Source: Adiantum capillus-veneris (Eukaryota; Streptophyta; Polypodiopsida; Polypodiales; Pteridaceae). Taken from it: a stretch of DNA of 64,000 nt. The DNA lies in contig CM043953.1 in assembly GCA_014529385.2 (NCBI GenBank), positions 71,151,372-71,215,371 of the forward strand. Reading direction: 5' to 3'. Position numbers and translations under genes: made by a program. Under the pieces are notes generated by a model, which was not told the origin of the DNA, searched no databases, and saw only the letters and a program-made list of their open reading frames with translations. Shown here one piece after another: positions 55,187 to 64,000 of the stretch; positions within the stretch are counted from its first letter, which is position 1, and every line of letters begins with the position of its first letter.

Positions 55187-55675
55187 ATGCATAGCCCATG
55201 GTCTAAGCATTACAGGCTTGTTAATAGGATCTTTTGCTACTTGAGTGGGAATTTACATGTTGGGTTGTTTTATCCCAAGGTGGTATCATTGTTGCCAGAT
55301 TTGCATGTTTTTGTGGACTTGGATTGGGCTAGTTGTTATGACACACGAGTTTCCACAAGTGGTTTTTGTCTCATGCTTGACAGTTCATGTATATCATGGT
55401 TGAGCAAGAAGCAATCTACCGTGGCCACTTCCAATTGTGAAATTGAGTACAAGGCAGTCTCCATAGCTACAATTGAGTGTGCATGGCTCAGATGCCTTAT
55501 GGCTCATTTGGGTGTTGGACAAGACATTGCCAGCACCATCTACACTGACAGTCAAAGCACATTGGAAATTGGAAGGAGCCCAATTTTTCATACTCGCACA
55601 AAACACATTGAGTGCATTATCACTATGTCAGAGAGAGACTCTTGGCAAGAGAGGTCAGGTGGGATTATGTGCTGA
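55187..55675 (+). pseudogene. Copia RNase H
   Basis: 162-codon frame: LHVFVDLDWASCYDTRVSTS, then GFCLMLDSSCISWLSKKQ, STVATSNCEIEYKAVS, TIYTDSQSTLEI and FHTRTKHIE. The best preserved domain of the element. Confidence 0.88.
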
Positions 55676-55848
55676 CACAGGACAACCTTGCATATCTCTT
55701 TACAAAGGCATTGCCTTGTGAGAAGTTTGAAGCTTTCCACAAAGCTTTGAGCTTTCTTCCCTTTGTGGATTGATCATGTCCTCGGGCATGGCACTTCCCT
55801 ATGCACTATGTGCTAGCTCTTGTTCACCGCATCACTCCCAAGGAGATT

Positions 55849-56062
55849 TGTTACCATATATGTGGTAGTGATGTGTGTGAATTTACTTAAGATTGTCGGG
55901 ACATTTTTTTCCTCACTTCCCCATACATTATATATACACCCATCATTCTAGGGCTAATTTATCTTTCTATTGTGCACCAAGAAATAAGCTCTATGTTGTG
56001 TGCCTCGAGCATCTTCATCTTCTCCAAGTTGTGTGTGTATCCGTGCAACCCTTATTCCAACA
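55849..56062 (+). repeat. 3' LTR of copia element 1
   Basis: 214 bp, TGTTACCATA...TTCCAACA, lacking the hairpin of the 5' LTR. Confidence 0.94.
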
Positions 56063-56067
56063 TGAAA

Positions 56068-56528
56068 CATGGTTAAAAGATGAATATCTTACTTGATTAA
56101 AGTGTATATGTTAATTGTGCAGTGAGACACGCTGACATGCAAGTGAAATGGTGAATGTATGCTAGAATGTTAAGACGGCAAGCCCAAGTGCAAGGATTTG
56201 ATGCTTACAAAAACATGTTTGTATGGGAAAAGCCTCTTAGGCCATGTGATCAGTGATAGAAAGGAAAGTGGGTGAGAGATTAAATGTATGGCATAAGGAA
56301 GGCCAAAAAGTGCTATTTTATTAAAAATTTACAAAAATTATTTTCTATGAATATGAGCTATGAGCGACAAAAAAACGTCGTTTTGAACATTTTTGTCTCA
56401 CGCACATAGGTTGATTCTGCATCGACTGGGAGATATTGATTTTTTTGTGCTCTATTATTTTTTTGGAGAGTTGTAGGAAGAAGCAAGAGAAGAGGAAGGG
56501 AGAAGGGAATCAGAGGAAGAGGGGGGTT

Positions 56529-56531
<3 letters not shown>
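56068..56531. other. No gene recognised
   Basis: AT-rich flank of the copia insertion. Confidence 0.3.

Positions 56532-56614
<83 letters not shown>
56532..56614. repeat. (TC)n microsatellite, longest in the window
   Basis: 83 bp of uninterrupted TC. Confidence 0.97.
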
Positions 56615-56616
<2 letters not shown>

Positions 56617-57769
56617 AAGTGATGTGAAGAGAAGAGAAGGAAGGTTGAAAACAAAACAAAAAAGAGGAAACCATGGGTTGTTAACTGCTAATGTTTTCCT
56701 CAGGATTAGGATGAAAAGAAAACCAAGGGTGGTTACTTGTTCAAGGGCTTGGAGAAAGGAAGGGTGACCTTGACGATAGAGAGATAGTGGCTGATGTTTG
56801 AGGTAAGTGCCATTCTACATTCACTGAGGGGCTCGAGTGTATGTTGCTATGAGGTCTTGGACATGCATTGAGAAGATCTCAAGATCGTCATTGATTAGAA
56901 GCCAAGTAGTGGTTCTGATTGATTGTCAGTGCTAGAGCGTATGTTTAAGGCTTTACCCGAATTTGTTGAACATTTTAGTGATTATAATAGGCCAATACGG
57001 CCATCTTGTGTACATTTTGTTAGAATTCAATAAATTTAGCGTTGAATTGGGCTCTTAGTGCATTGTTTCTCATTATGTGATGTTATTAATCTTATGATAT
57101 TTTTTAAATCTATGTTATCTCCTATAAATTAGCCTTTAATGGCACGTATGCTCCTATAATAACTCTCCGATATCTTTTGTTGCACTATATACACTTATTT
57201 CTATTTTTTATTTTCTTCTCTCTCAACTCTCACAGCCAGAAGCATCGTGCTTTCTTGGTCAACCCCAAAGGACTGCACACTCTGACAATGGTCACACCCT
57301 TGAACCCCATCCTCACGACTCTTTGGCTAGAGGGCAGTCGACCTTGTCACATCCATTACAGGCTACGTGACATATTTTTCATATTGTGGACAAAGGGGGT
57401 TGAATAGTAGCATTGCAAGATCCTAAGGAGGATGTAATCGAGAAACCCCTTCCTTTGGGACCTGAAAAATATGTCTCAATAAATGTTGGAATCATGTGGA
57501 GGATTAAGACAGACATAAGGGTTTCTTATTGAGAGTATGGAGAGTCAACTGAGATTTTATGGACAAAAATACAAAATCAATCACGCTCCAAGAGCAAGAT
57601 CATGTATGTCTTTAGTCAAGAGGAACCTCCCACGTTGCTAATCCAATAGAAATAGACAAGCTGACTATCATACCAATAGAGGTTCAAGGGAGTCACAACT
57701 TCATGGCACATTATTCTAGGATTTGGACACTAAAATTGTAATTGCTCAAAGAGCTAGAGTGAACCACAC
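56615..57769. other. No gene recognised
   Basis: A 76-codon frame at 57177-57407 has no known motif. Nothing else stands out. Confidence 0.3.
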
Positions 57770-57970
57770 AAGGAGAGTTAGATAGGATGACTCTGAAAAA
57801 TGGGTGAAGAAGTACAATGGGATTGGGGATGCATATGATCATTTGGCCAGATTTAACCATGTCTTGCAAGTAGAAAAGTTATACAATTGGGGATCCATAT
57901 GATTGCTTGGCCAGTTTAAACCAAGTCTTGTGGAAAATGATGCATTCACTCTATGACTGCATTGACTATG
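57770..57970 (+). pseudogene. Gypsy Gag relic with internal duplication
   Basis: Reads SEKWVKKYNGIGDAYDHLAR, then FNHVLQVEKLYNW, resembling the KYxGxxDPxxHLxxF start of Retrotrans_gag. The attgggg-atcatatgat...tggccag segment is repeated about 70 bp later. Confidence 0.42.
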
Positions 57971-58282
57971 ACTTAAATTCTTTGAAACAAGACGTAAGTC
58001 ATCCTTTAGATCCAAGATAGTTGTGATTTTGAGTGTGGCTGATTAAAATAAAATAATTTACGTGATTTTTAATCAAATTGCCTAATTTTTCTTGTATTGT
58101 CTCTATTTTAAAATAACAGTTAGTAATAAAAGCTAAAATCTTAGAATAGAAAAGAAACTATTACCGCCAAATCTTGAAAGGGGATGCTTCAATAGAGATG
58201 GATAGATTTGGATAACCTTCAAAATTAGGTCAAAAAAACCAAGTCAACTAATGATCAAATAGGTCTCAGTAGAGACGATGGT

Positions 58283-58500
58283 TGTTACCATATATGTGAT
58301 AGTGATGTGTTAGGACCGCAGGGGTACTTTTTTGTCACTAACAGGTTTTTCCCCCCGTGAATTTTATATACACGCCCATCACTCTAGTGCTAACTTAGCT
58401 TTCTATTTTGCACTCTAAGCAATATCCTCTCTGTTGTGTGCCTTGAGCTTCTTCATCTTCTTTAAGTTTTGTGTGCATCCCTACAACATTAATTCCAACA
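58283..58500 (+). repeat. 5' LTR of copia element 2 with adjacent primer site
   Basis: 218 bp; the primer site TGGTATCAGAGT follows at 58503-58514, one mismatch from initiator-Met. Confidence 0.92.
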
Positions 58501-58519
58501 AGTGGTATCAGAGTAGGTT

Positions 58520-59046
58520 GTGTCTTATTTGGTCAAGGGATTTGGAATTATTGTGCTATCTATTGCGAATGATAGTTTTTTCACACTTGTTGATGCACTT
58601 TATGTACCAGGGATCAAAAGGAAGCTTTTTTCTATATATGCGCTTGAAAGACTTGATCTTGCTGTCAAATTTGTGGATGACAGACGTATAATTCATGATC
58701 TCACTTTTTTTGATGAATTTGTTGCATCTGGAATTTTGCGTCATGGATTGTATAAGCTCAAAATTTTGCACATGCAATTGTGGATTTTAAGGCTATTTTA
58801 GATGCCAAAATTTGGCTTGCACAATTTGGGCATCCTCACATGATTTCTTCTTTGTCACCTCTTGAAGCACCTTCTAAGCATACTTGTGAAGGTTATATTT
58901 TGGGTAAAATGCAGCATTCAAAGTTTCCAAAGGATGGTTCAGCAAGGGCTACATGCACGTTACAAATTGTGCATAGTGATGTTTATGGGCCTATGCAAAC
59001 TCTGTCCTTGGGTAATTACCTATACTTTGTGACTTTCATTGATTAT
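58520..59046 (+). pseudogene. Copia element 2: protease tail, pre-integrase and integrase start
   Basis: FTLVDALYVPGIKRKLFSI joins almost directly to the primer-site leader by deletion. Then LEAPSKHTCEGYILGKMQ (the second zinc Cys is Tyr) and HSDVYGPMQTLSLGNYLYF. Broken off at FIDY by the insertion at 59047. Confidence 0.82.
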
Positions 59047-59224
59047 TGTTGGGGTAAAGCCCCATGTGGCATGTTAGGCCAGGCGCCTGCCCACTACACT
59101 TGTTCATAATGTACATAATAGAGTAAGGGGGGTTCACATATTCATAGTGAGTTTTAGCCCTTGCAAACAAAAGTCTTTTCTTCTTATCTCTTCTCCATTG
59201 TTGCACTTCAACTGGTATCATAGC
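59047..59224 (+). mobile_element. Short LTR (166 bp) plus initiator-Met primer site: TRIM-like or copia fragment
   Basis: TGTTGGGGTAAAGCCCC...CACTTCAAC (59047-59212) is directly followed by TGGTATCATAGC (59213-59224), an LTR/primer-site junction. No matching 3' LTR is found, so the element is truncated. LTR length fits TRIMs or small copia elements. Confidence 0.6.
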
Positions 59225-59593
59225 TTCATTAAAGAGCACCATTGGAGTTGGCAGGGAAGCAGGCAGTAAAGCAGTAAAAACTTTAGTACATTTTTGTAGA
59301 TTTTTTTTGTTATGTCAAAAGGTTTGTTTTCAGGACCATTCTCACCATTCTTGACTGATTCTTTGTGCTCTTCAACTTTGCAAAAGAAAATTTTCTCAGA
59401 ATCCTCACCGATTTTGAGATATGTCACTCCCTCCTCCTTGTAGTTAACACGAACTACTAGTCAATTAGACCATTGACTTGAACGCATGGAGAATGGATTC
59501 ACACTATTCAAGCTAACATCCATCTTAATGTGTCGTGGATTTTCTTCAAACTCTTACCAATCTGAATAGGTATGCTTGAAGGCAAGACAACCT
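59225..59593. other. Foreign sequence between short LTR and solo LTR
   Basis: Possible internal part of the short-LTR element. On the minus strand 59427-59218 is open (VTYLKIGEDSEKIFF-like reading) with no family recognised. Confidence 0.3.
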
Positions 59594-60284
59594 TGTTAAG
59601 TATGGAGCCTGATTTACCCCTTGTAATTTTTTGTGTTAAAAACGCACATTTGTAAGGCCTCCATTATGAGGAGAATCCATCGTGCATGAAGAAAAATAAC
59701 TCGCCGAAAAATAAAATTCTCTTACCAAAATATTCCTTTTTGCCGGAATATTATGACCGCACGGTGGCCAGAAAGTGGTCGGAAAACGATCGGTCGGTTG
59801 GCCGGTGGCTGGTGGTCGGAAGTCAATGGCCGGTGGCCGAATTTAAAAGCGGACTTGTCTTCTCAAGGGCGGCCACACATGGGCGGATTGGAGGGTCCGA
59901 TTTGGACTTATCTACACAAGGGCGGCTACTCATGGCTGCATCTCATAAGAGAGGGCAGCCCTTTTGGCCTATAAAAGGAGGCCATTTCTACACACATTTG
60001 ATAGTGTGAAGTGATGCAACAAGGTGGGTGTGAGGTAGTGAGAGTGAAGCAAGGCGGGAGCTCCAAAAGGGTATAATCCCTTTGTAACCTACTTCTTGTT
60101 TTGAAGTACTAAAGCCATTGAGTGGCTTCTTTCCCGTGGACGTAGCCCACATTGGGTGAACCACGTATATCATGTGTACTCTCTCTCTCTCTCTCTACTC
60201 TATAATCTCTTGTGTGTGAAAATTATCTCTCTCCATTAAGTAATCTACTCAATTATCTACTTAGCTACGTCATATTTCCTAACA
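59594..60284 (+). mobile_element. Solo LTR (family S), 691 bp
   Basis: TGTTAAGTATGGAGCC...ATTTCCTAACA; flanks aacct (59589-59593) and aatct (60285-60289) match at 4 of 5. TATA box ctataaaagg near 59970. Same family as 37533-38332 with one 53-bp unit instead of two. Open frames in it (MADGRW-like) are shadows of CCGGCCA repeats. Confidence 0.85.
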
Positions 60285-60329
60285 AATCTAATGAAATTCA
60301 CATGATTCCATCTGTACTTGCATTATTTC

Positions 60330-60790
60330 TCAGTAATGGTAGCTAAAAATGTCTCAAAATGTATTATGGGCACCCTCCATTTAGATCGAGGGAGGGATTA
60401 TATGTCTCATGAACCTACCTAGTCGTGGGATAAAACACCAATGTACAGTGTTGTATATGCATCATCAAAATGGTATTTCTATAATAAAAAAACGGGTCTC
60501 TTACAGACATCACGATGTATGATCAAGAGTCAAGCTTTACTACATTCATTTTGGCTTGAGGTTGTCATTTGTGCTACTTATTTTCTCAACAAGTGTCCTA
60601 CCAAAGTCTTGCAATCTATGACTCCTTATGAAGCATGGCATGAAAAGAAGTGAGCTTACCATCCACAAACAAAACATATATTGGTTTCACAAGATGTTGT
60701 ATTTATGGAGGATTTTGTTCAAGCTTTGTTATCATGTTCTAGAGATAGTAATGTAATCTCACATTATGTTTATGACATGTTGGTAATGGT
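60330..60790 (+). pseudogene. Copia element 2: integrase end
   Basis: VAKNVSKCIMGTLHLDRGRD corresponds to element 1's NVSKCTMDTLHSDQGG, with the catalytic-site context altered (Ser-Asp-Gln to Leu-Asp-Arg). Then TYFLNKCPTKVLQSMTPYEA resembles the post-integrase segment. Confidence 0.75.
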
Positions 60791-60889
60791 GGAAACTTGA
60801 ATGTAAGTTCCATTGAGGTAAATGTACAACTTATGGAGGTTTCCAAAAATATTATAGATCAGCCTATTATCGATGTACATCTACATCAG

Positions 60890-61330
60890 ATTGTACTCAA
60901 ATTGGGCTGGTTGTTATGAAAACATGAGTGTTCACAAGTGGTTTTTGCTCAATTTTTGTTTCATGCTTGGCACTTCATGCATATCCTAGTTGAGCAAGAA
61001 GCAACCTACTATGGCCACTTCTAGTTCTGAGGTTGAGTATAAGGCAGTCTTTACAAGTATGGTTGATTGTGTAGGCTCAGACGCCTTATGGCTGATTTGG
61101 GTGCTAGATAGGACACTGCTAACATCATCTACACTCACAGTTAGAGCACATTTGTAGTTGCAAGGACCCAATTTTTCATGCTCTCACAGATCACATTGAG
61201 GTGCATTATCACTATGTCAAGGAGGAGAGACTCTCAAGAGGAGAGATAAGGTTGGCTTATGCACTGTCATAGGACAAACTTGCAGATCTTCTCACAAAGG
61301 AATTACCTCGTGAGAAGTTTGAAGCTTTTT
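60890..61330 (+). pseudogene. Copia element 2: RNase H remnant
   Basis: Shifted frames give ISxLSKKQPTMATSSSEVEY and HIEVHYHYVKE; the terminal QDKLADLLTKELP is kept near 61262-61310. RT between integrase and RNase H is deleted. Confidence 0.72.
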
Positions 61331-61442
61331 ACAAAGCTTTGGGATTGCTTCCCTTTGTGGATTAATGATGTCCTTAGGGCATGGCACTTCCCTATACATT
61401 GTGTGTCATCTTTCATTCACCGCATCACTCCCAGAGGGTATT

Positions 61443-61670
61443 TGTTACCATATATGATGAAGTGATGTGTGTGAATACACACAGGACTGTCCAAGAACTT
61501 TTTCCCTCACTAGGAGGCTTTTTCCCTCGTACATTGTATATATGCCCATCACTCTAGGGCTAACTTATCTTTCTATATTGCACACTAAGAAATATAATCT
61601 ATGTTGTGCTCCTTAAGCTTCTTCATCTTCTCCAAGCAGTGTGTGCATCCTGGCAACCCTAATTTCAACG
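61443..61670 (+). repeat. 3' LTR of copia element 2
   Basis: 228 bp, TGTTACCATATATG...TTTCAACG. Confidence 0.92.
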
Positions 61671-61675
61671 ATGGT

Positions 61676-61818
61676 GTCTGAATCTAAATGGTTTGTTCCA
61701 AGGAAGGGATAATCATGTAACTGAAGACAATTGGGTCAAAATCTGGGGTTGGATAAAACTACATATTGAGGCCATATATGCCAAAGTAGGTTATTTTAGA
61801 CTCTTTTTTACTTGAGAT

Positions 61819-61865
<47 letters not shown>

Positions 61866-63025
61866 TATTTTTTTACAGTGGGAGGAGCTTGCTAGTACAC
61901 ACATTATAGACAACCATTGGGGCACACTCTTACATGTATCATCTAAACACTTCCATGAGTGAATATAGATTGTTGTAACAAGTAAGGAGGCTTTGATTGC
62001 ATGTAGGAATCAAAACATTGTCGTGTTGGGCCACCATGCACACATGCATATTGTACATGGCAGGAGTGTCCATTCTCAATGCAAATCTCACAAAGTGCAC
62101 CCCCTACTAACGTCTACAAGATGGTACTATGAAATCTTCCATGGTTGGATATGCAAGGATCACGATCCATGCACATCTGCCTTTTGCATCCGGGCTTATA
62201 CCATGGTTCCACTATCTAAAGAAAGTGTTGGTGAAATTATAGTCATTTGGAGCTTTAAAACCTATCACATCTAGTCATTTCAAAAGGTAAAATTATGGCA
62301 CATTCGTACATGGGTAAAGACCACACACTTTTATAAAAAATGACACACAGAGGTTGGGGATGGTCTAGACACTCTAGTCCGTCACTCAATCACATTAAGA
62401 CATGGCATAATAAATAGTACAAAGCTGTATCACATAGTCTGTAAGACTAATCTTGGTCTACATACAAAGAGGATTCTAGGAGCTATACTACGAATTTTCA
62501 AGGCTATGGAGATCTTTTTTGGCAAGCAAAAGTACTCAAGTTCCAACCTAAAGTCTACATGGCTCTGTGGCAACTTACTCGACCAAATTAGCTAGCAAGT
62601 AGTCACATTTCCCTTCTTGAAGCTTGATGAACCCCTAGGAACAAGAAAGATTTAGGACTATGCTTCAAGGCAAACCAAGTACCAAGTATTCCCACTAGAC
62701 AAGCACCACGTGTTTCACTCATGGTCAACTTTGCAAAAGGGGAACCAAAATTGGAAACATTCTAAAATCAAGTGTAGACGGGTTTGAATGCCATGTAGAC
62801 TTGATCATGAATCTAACTAGATGCTAGAACCACTTTGGAACAGGCTAACCTGCGATTGACAAAATGCTTGTACACATTGTTTCCCACGATAAAGTGAATA
62901 TTCTTGAACAATATCTATCAAGTTGGAGCACTAAAACTCATTCAAAGCAAAGAACTTGGAGAAAACCATTTGATTTTAGTAGATTGGACACAATATACTA
63001 GCAAGGTTGTCCAAATTAAAAAATA
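61676..63025. other. No gene recognised; (GA)n at 61823-61863
   Basis: A 93-codon frame (61993-62274) has no recognised motif. 62560-62720 might be a very old retroelement piece; not supportable. Confidence 0.3.
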
Positions 63026-63171
63026 TCTTAGGGATAGCTTCTCAAAAGGATTCAGCTCGACAAGTACTTCTCATTGCCACCATGGGGTCTAAATTATCTT
63101 AGGTATAGCTTCTCAAAAGGATTCAACTTGACAAGTACTTCTCATTACCACCATGGGATCTAAATTACATG
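63026..63171 (+). repeat. ~75-bp direct tandem repeat, two copies
   Basis: atcttagg-atagcttctcaa and acaagtacttctcatt recur in order with the ending ccaccatggg-tctaaatta. Confidence 0.9.
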
Positions 63172-64000
63172 AGAATCCATGAGCTCATGACCAATATCTA
63201 GTATGATGGCCGAGTAACCATCACAAGAAATGAGGGAGAATTTATTGAGGCCAAGATCATAGAGGAACAAATTATGGAAGCCTTAAGACTACCAAAGGGG
63301 ACACACGACTTAGCAAGTCATACCTAGCCCTTAGACAATGATAAAGATTTTGTGAAAATGATAGGGGAAAACTTCACTCTCAAAGACTCAGTCCATGATG
63401 AGATGGAGCTGCCCTTGTGAATCAACTCTCAGCATTTTCAAGTACCAAAGCAAATACAGTACATTATACCAGTAAGGCACTTTTTGGTGGCTATGGCAAT
63501 GGTCAATTTAGAAGAACCCATAATCTAGTGCAGCTTTGTGAGCCATCTCTTGGATTCCTTAGTGGATGCGAGCCTCAAGGCCTTTGAAAGATGCCATACA
63601 CACATTTATGGAGGACCAAGCAGTGGGCATGATTGAACAACTATCACTAGCACCTAGTTAGAATTGATACAGGCACATAATAAGAACGGAGGCAACCATG
63701 CAGGGGGTGGAATAAAGGAGTAAAAGAGCTACATAAGATGAAACAAAATCAAGGGAGGAGGTAGAAGCTAAAGATAATGACCCTCTAATAACTAGAGATG
63801 AGAGAAGAAGGGAAATGTTGCTCGGCATGCAGCAAGAAGAAGCATCCCTAGAAAGAGAGCAATAGAAGAAGCTGAGAGAAAAGCTTAGGCAACCAAGGCT
63901 AATGAGGAGGCAAGGAAAAAAAGGAAAGACAAAAAGTTTCCAACCCCCAACATTACTCGACCACCTTCTCCTCTCACACATCCATCCCCTTTATGGAAAC
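63172..64000 (+). pseudogene. Gag-like relic, continuing past the window edge
   Basis: One frame reads VTITRNEGEFIEAKIIEEQI, LDNDKDFVK, VPKQIQYIIPVRHFLVAMAM and FVSHLLDSLVDASLKAF through several stops; after a shift a charged coiled-coil part follows (RDERRREMLLGMQQEEASLE). Similar blocks occur at 22990-23550. I infer a plant gypsy Gag-type protein; no zinc knuckle or protease is visible before the edge. Confidence 0.4.

Larger units (their letters stand above)
51053..56062 (+). mobile_element. Ty1/copia element 1, full length, coding-dead
   Basis: Bounded by LTRs (51053-51306, 55849-56062), each TGTTACCATA...CCAACA, with identical flanks tgaaa (51048-51052, 56063-56067), an initiator-Met primer site and domains in copia order Gag-PR-IN-RT-RNase H. 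Many stops are C-to-T-like (TAG/TAA/TGA where Gln or Arg is expected). LTRs differ in length because of a hairpin insertion in the 5' LTR. About 5.0 kb, normal for the group. Confidence 0.95.
58283..61670 (+). mobile_element. Ty1/copia element 2, same family as element 1, deleted and nested
   Basis: LTRs 58283-58500 and 61443-61670, flanked by perfect atggt copies (58278-58282, 61671-61675). Compared with element 1 it lacks Gag, most of PR, most of RT, and the region between 59050 and 60330 is foreign insertion. Its 3' LTR ends CAACG rather than CAACA. Confidence 0.93.

Noticed and set aside
62480-62760. Possible LINE RT tail (DLGLCFKANQ-like reading)
   Set aside because: Too short, broken, and without neighbouring LINE motifs to support.
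1-64000. CRISPR arrays, operons, phage or defence-type gene clusters
   Set aside because: Searched by eye for regular short repeats with unique spacers and for tightly packed coding genes; tandem repeats present are satellite or LTR-internal and the only intact frame is a PPR gene.

Overview
The window looks like transposon-dense nuclear DNA of a land plant. I favour a fern or another large-genome non-seed plant because of the fern-like PLS-type pentatricopeptide-repeat (PPR) protein. Other support is a LINE with a plant-type zf-RVT domain, Ty3/gypsy and Ty1/copia elements with plant-type tRNA-Asp and initiator-Met primer sites, several small terminal-inverted-repeat elements, and many long (GA)n tracts. 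Species cannot be fixed from sequence alone. I found no operons, CRISPR arrays, or confident tRNA or full rRNA genes.

Only one gene appears intact: a 755-codon PPR protein on the minus strand (12561-14828). Nearly everything else recognisable is mobile DNA in different stages of decay.

1-10.8 kb: the 3' end and LTR of one element, an inverted Gag relic, then a head-to-head inverted repeat (3735-5091 and 5410-6565). Its right arm runs into a decayed Ty3/gypsy Pol (RT, RNase H, integrase; 6566-10785). Three small elements with 7-8 bp target duplications sit inside (4199-4411, 7804-8542, 9303-9734). 12-16 kb: the PPR gene, then a LINE 3' end. 17-25 kb: chromovirus 3' end, microsatellites, a ~160-bp tandem array, a frameshifted protein-kinase-like relic, a hAT transposase fragment and gypsy scraps. 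26-29 kb: a decayed coiled-coil ORF ending at a polypurine tract and LTR, apparently a Gag-only element. 31 kb: a 5S-rRNA-like stretch (Cassandra-like). 31.7-36.6 kb and 44.3-45.8 kb: minus-strand gypsy relics.

36,582-44,322 is the clearest structure: a 7.7-kb LTR element with two 947-bp LTRs, GATAC target duplications, a tRNA-Asp primer site and essentially no coding capacity (LARD type). It is inserted in a gypsy integrase, and its own primer site is split by a solo LTR. A second solo LTR of that family lies at 59594-60284. Two copies of a 218-bp inverted-repeat element (34314-34531, 46265-46482), each with a perfect 8-bp target duplication, flank this nest.

51-61.7 kb: two related Ty1/copia elements (51053-56062 and 58283-61670), each with matching LTRs and perfect 5-bp target duplications; both are coding-dead, the second heavily deleted and carrying nested insertions. 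The last kilobase holds another Gag-like relic that continues past the edge.

The window is therefore a record of layered insertions around one conserved organelle-type PPR gene. The least ordinary items are the 218-bp family, the GTTCC-rich terminal-repeat family, the split-primer-site LARD, the inverted gypsy repeat, the kinase-like relic and the 5S-derived sequence.
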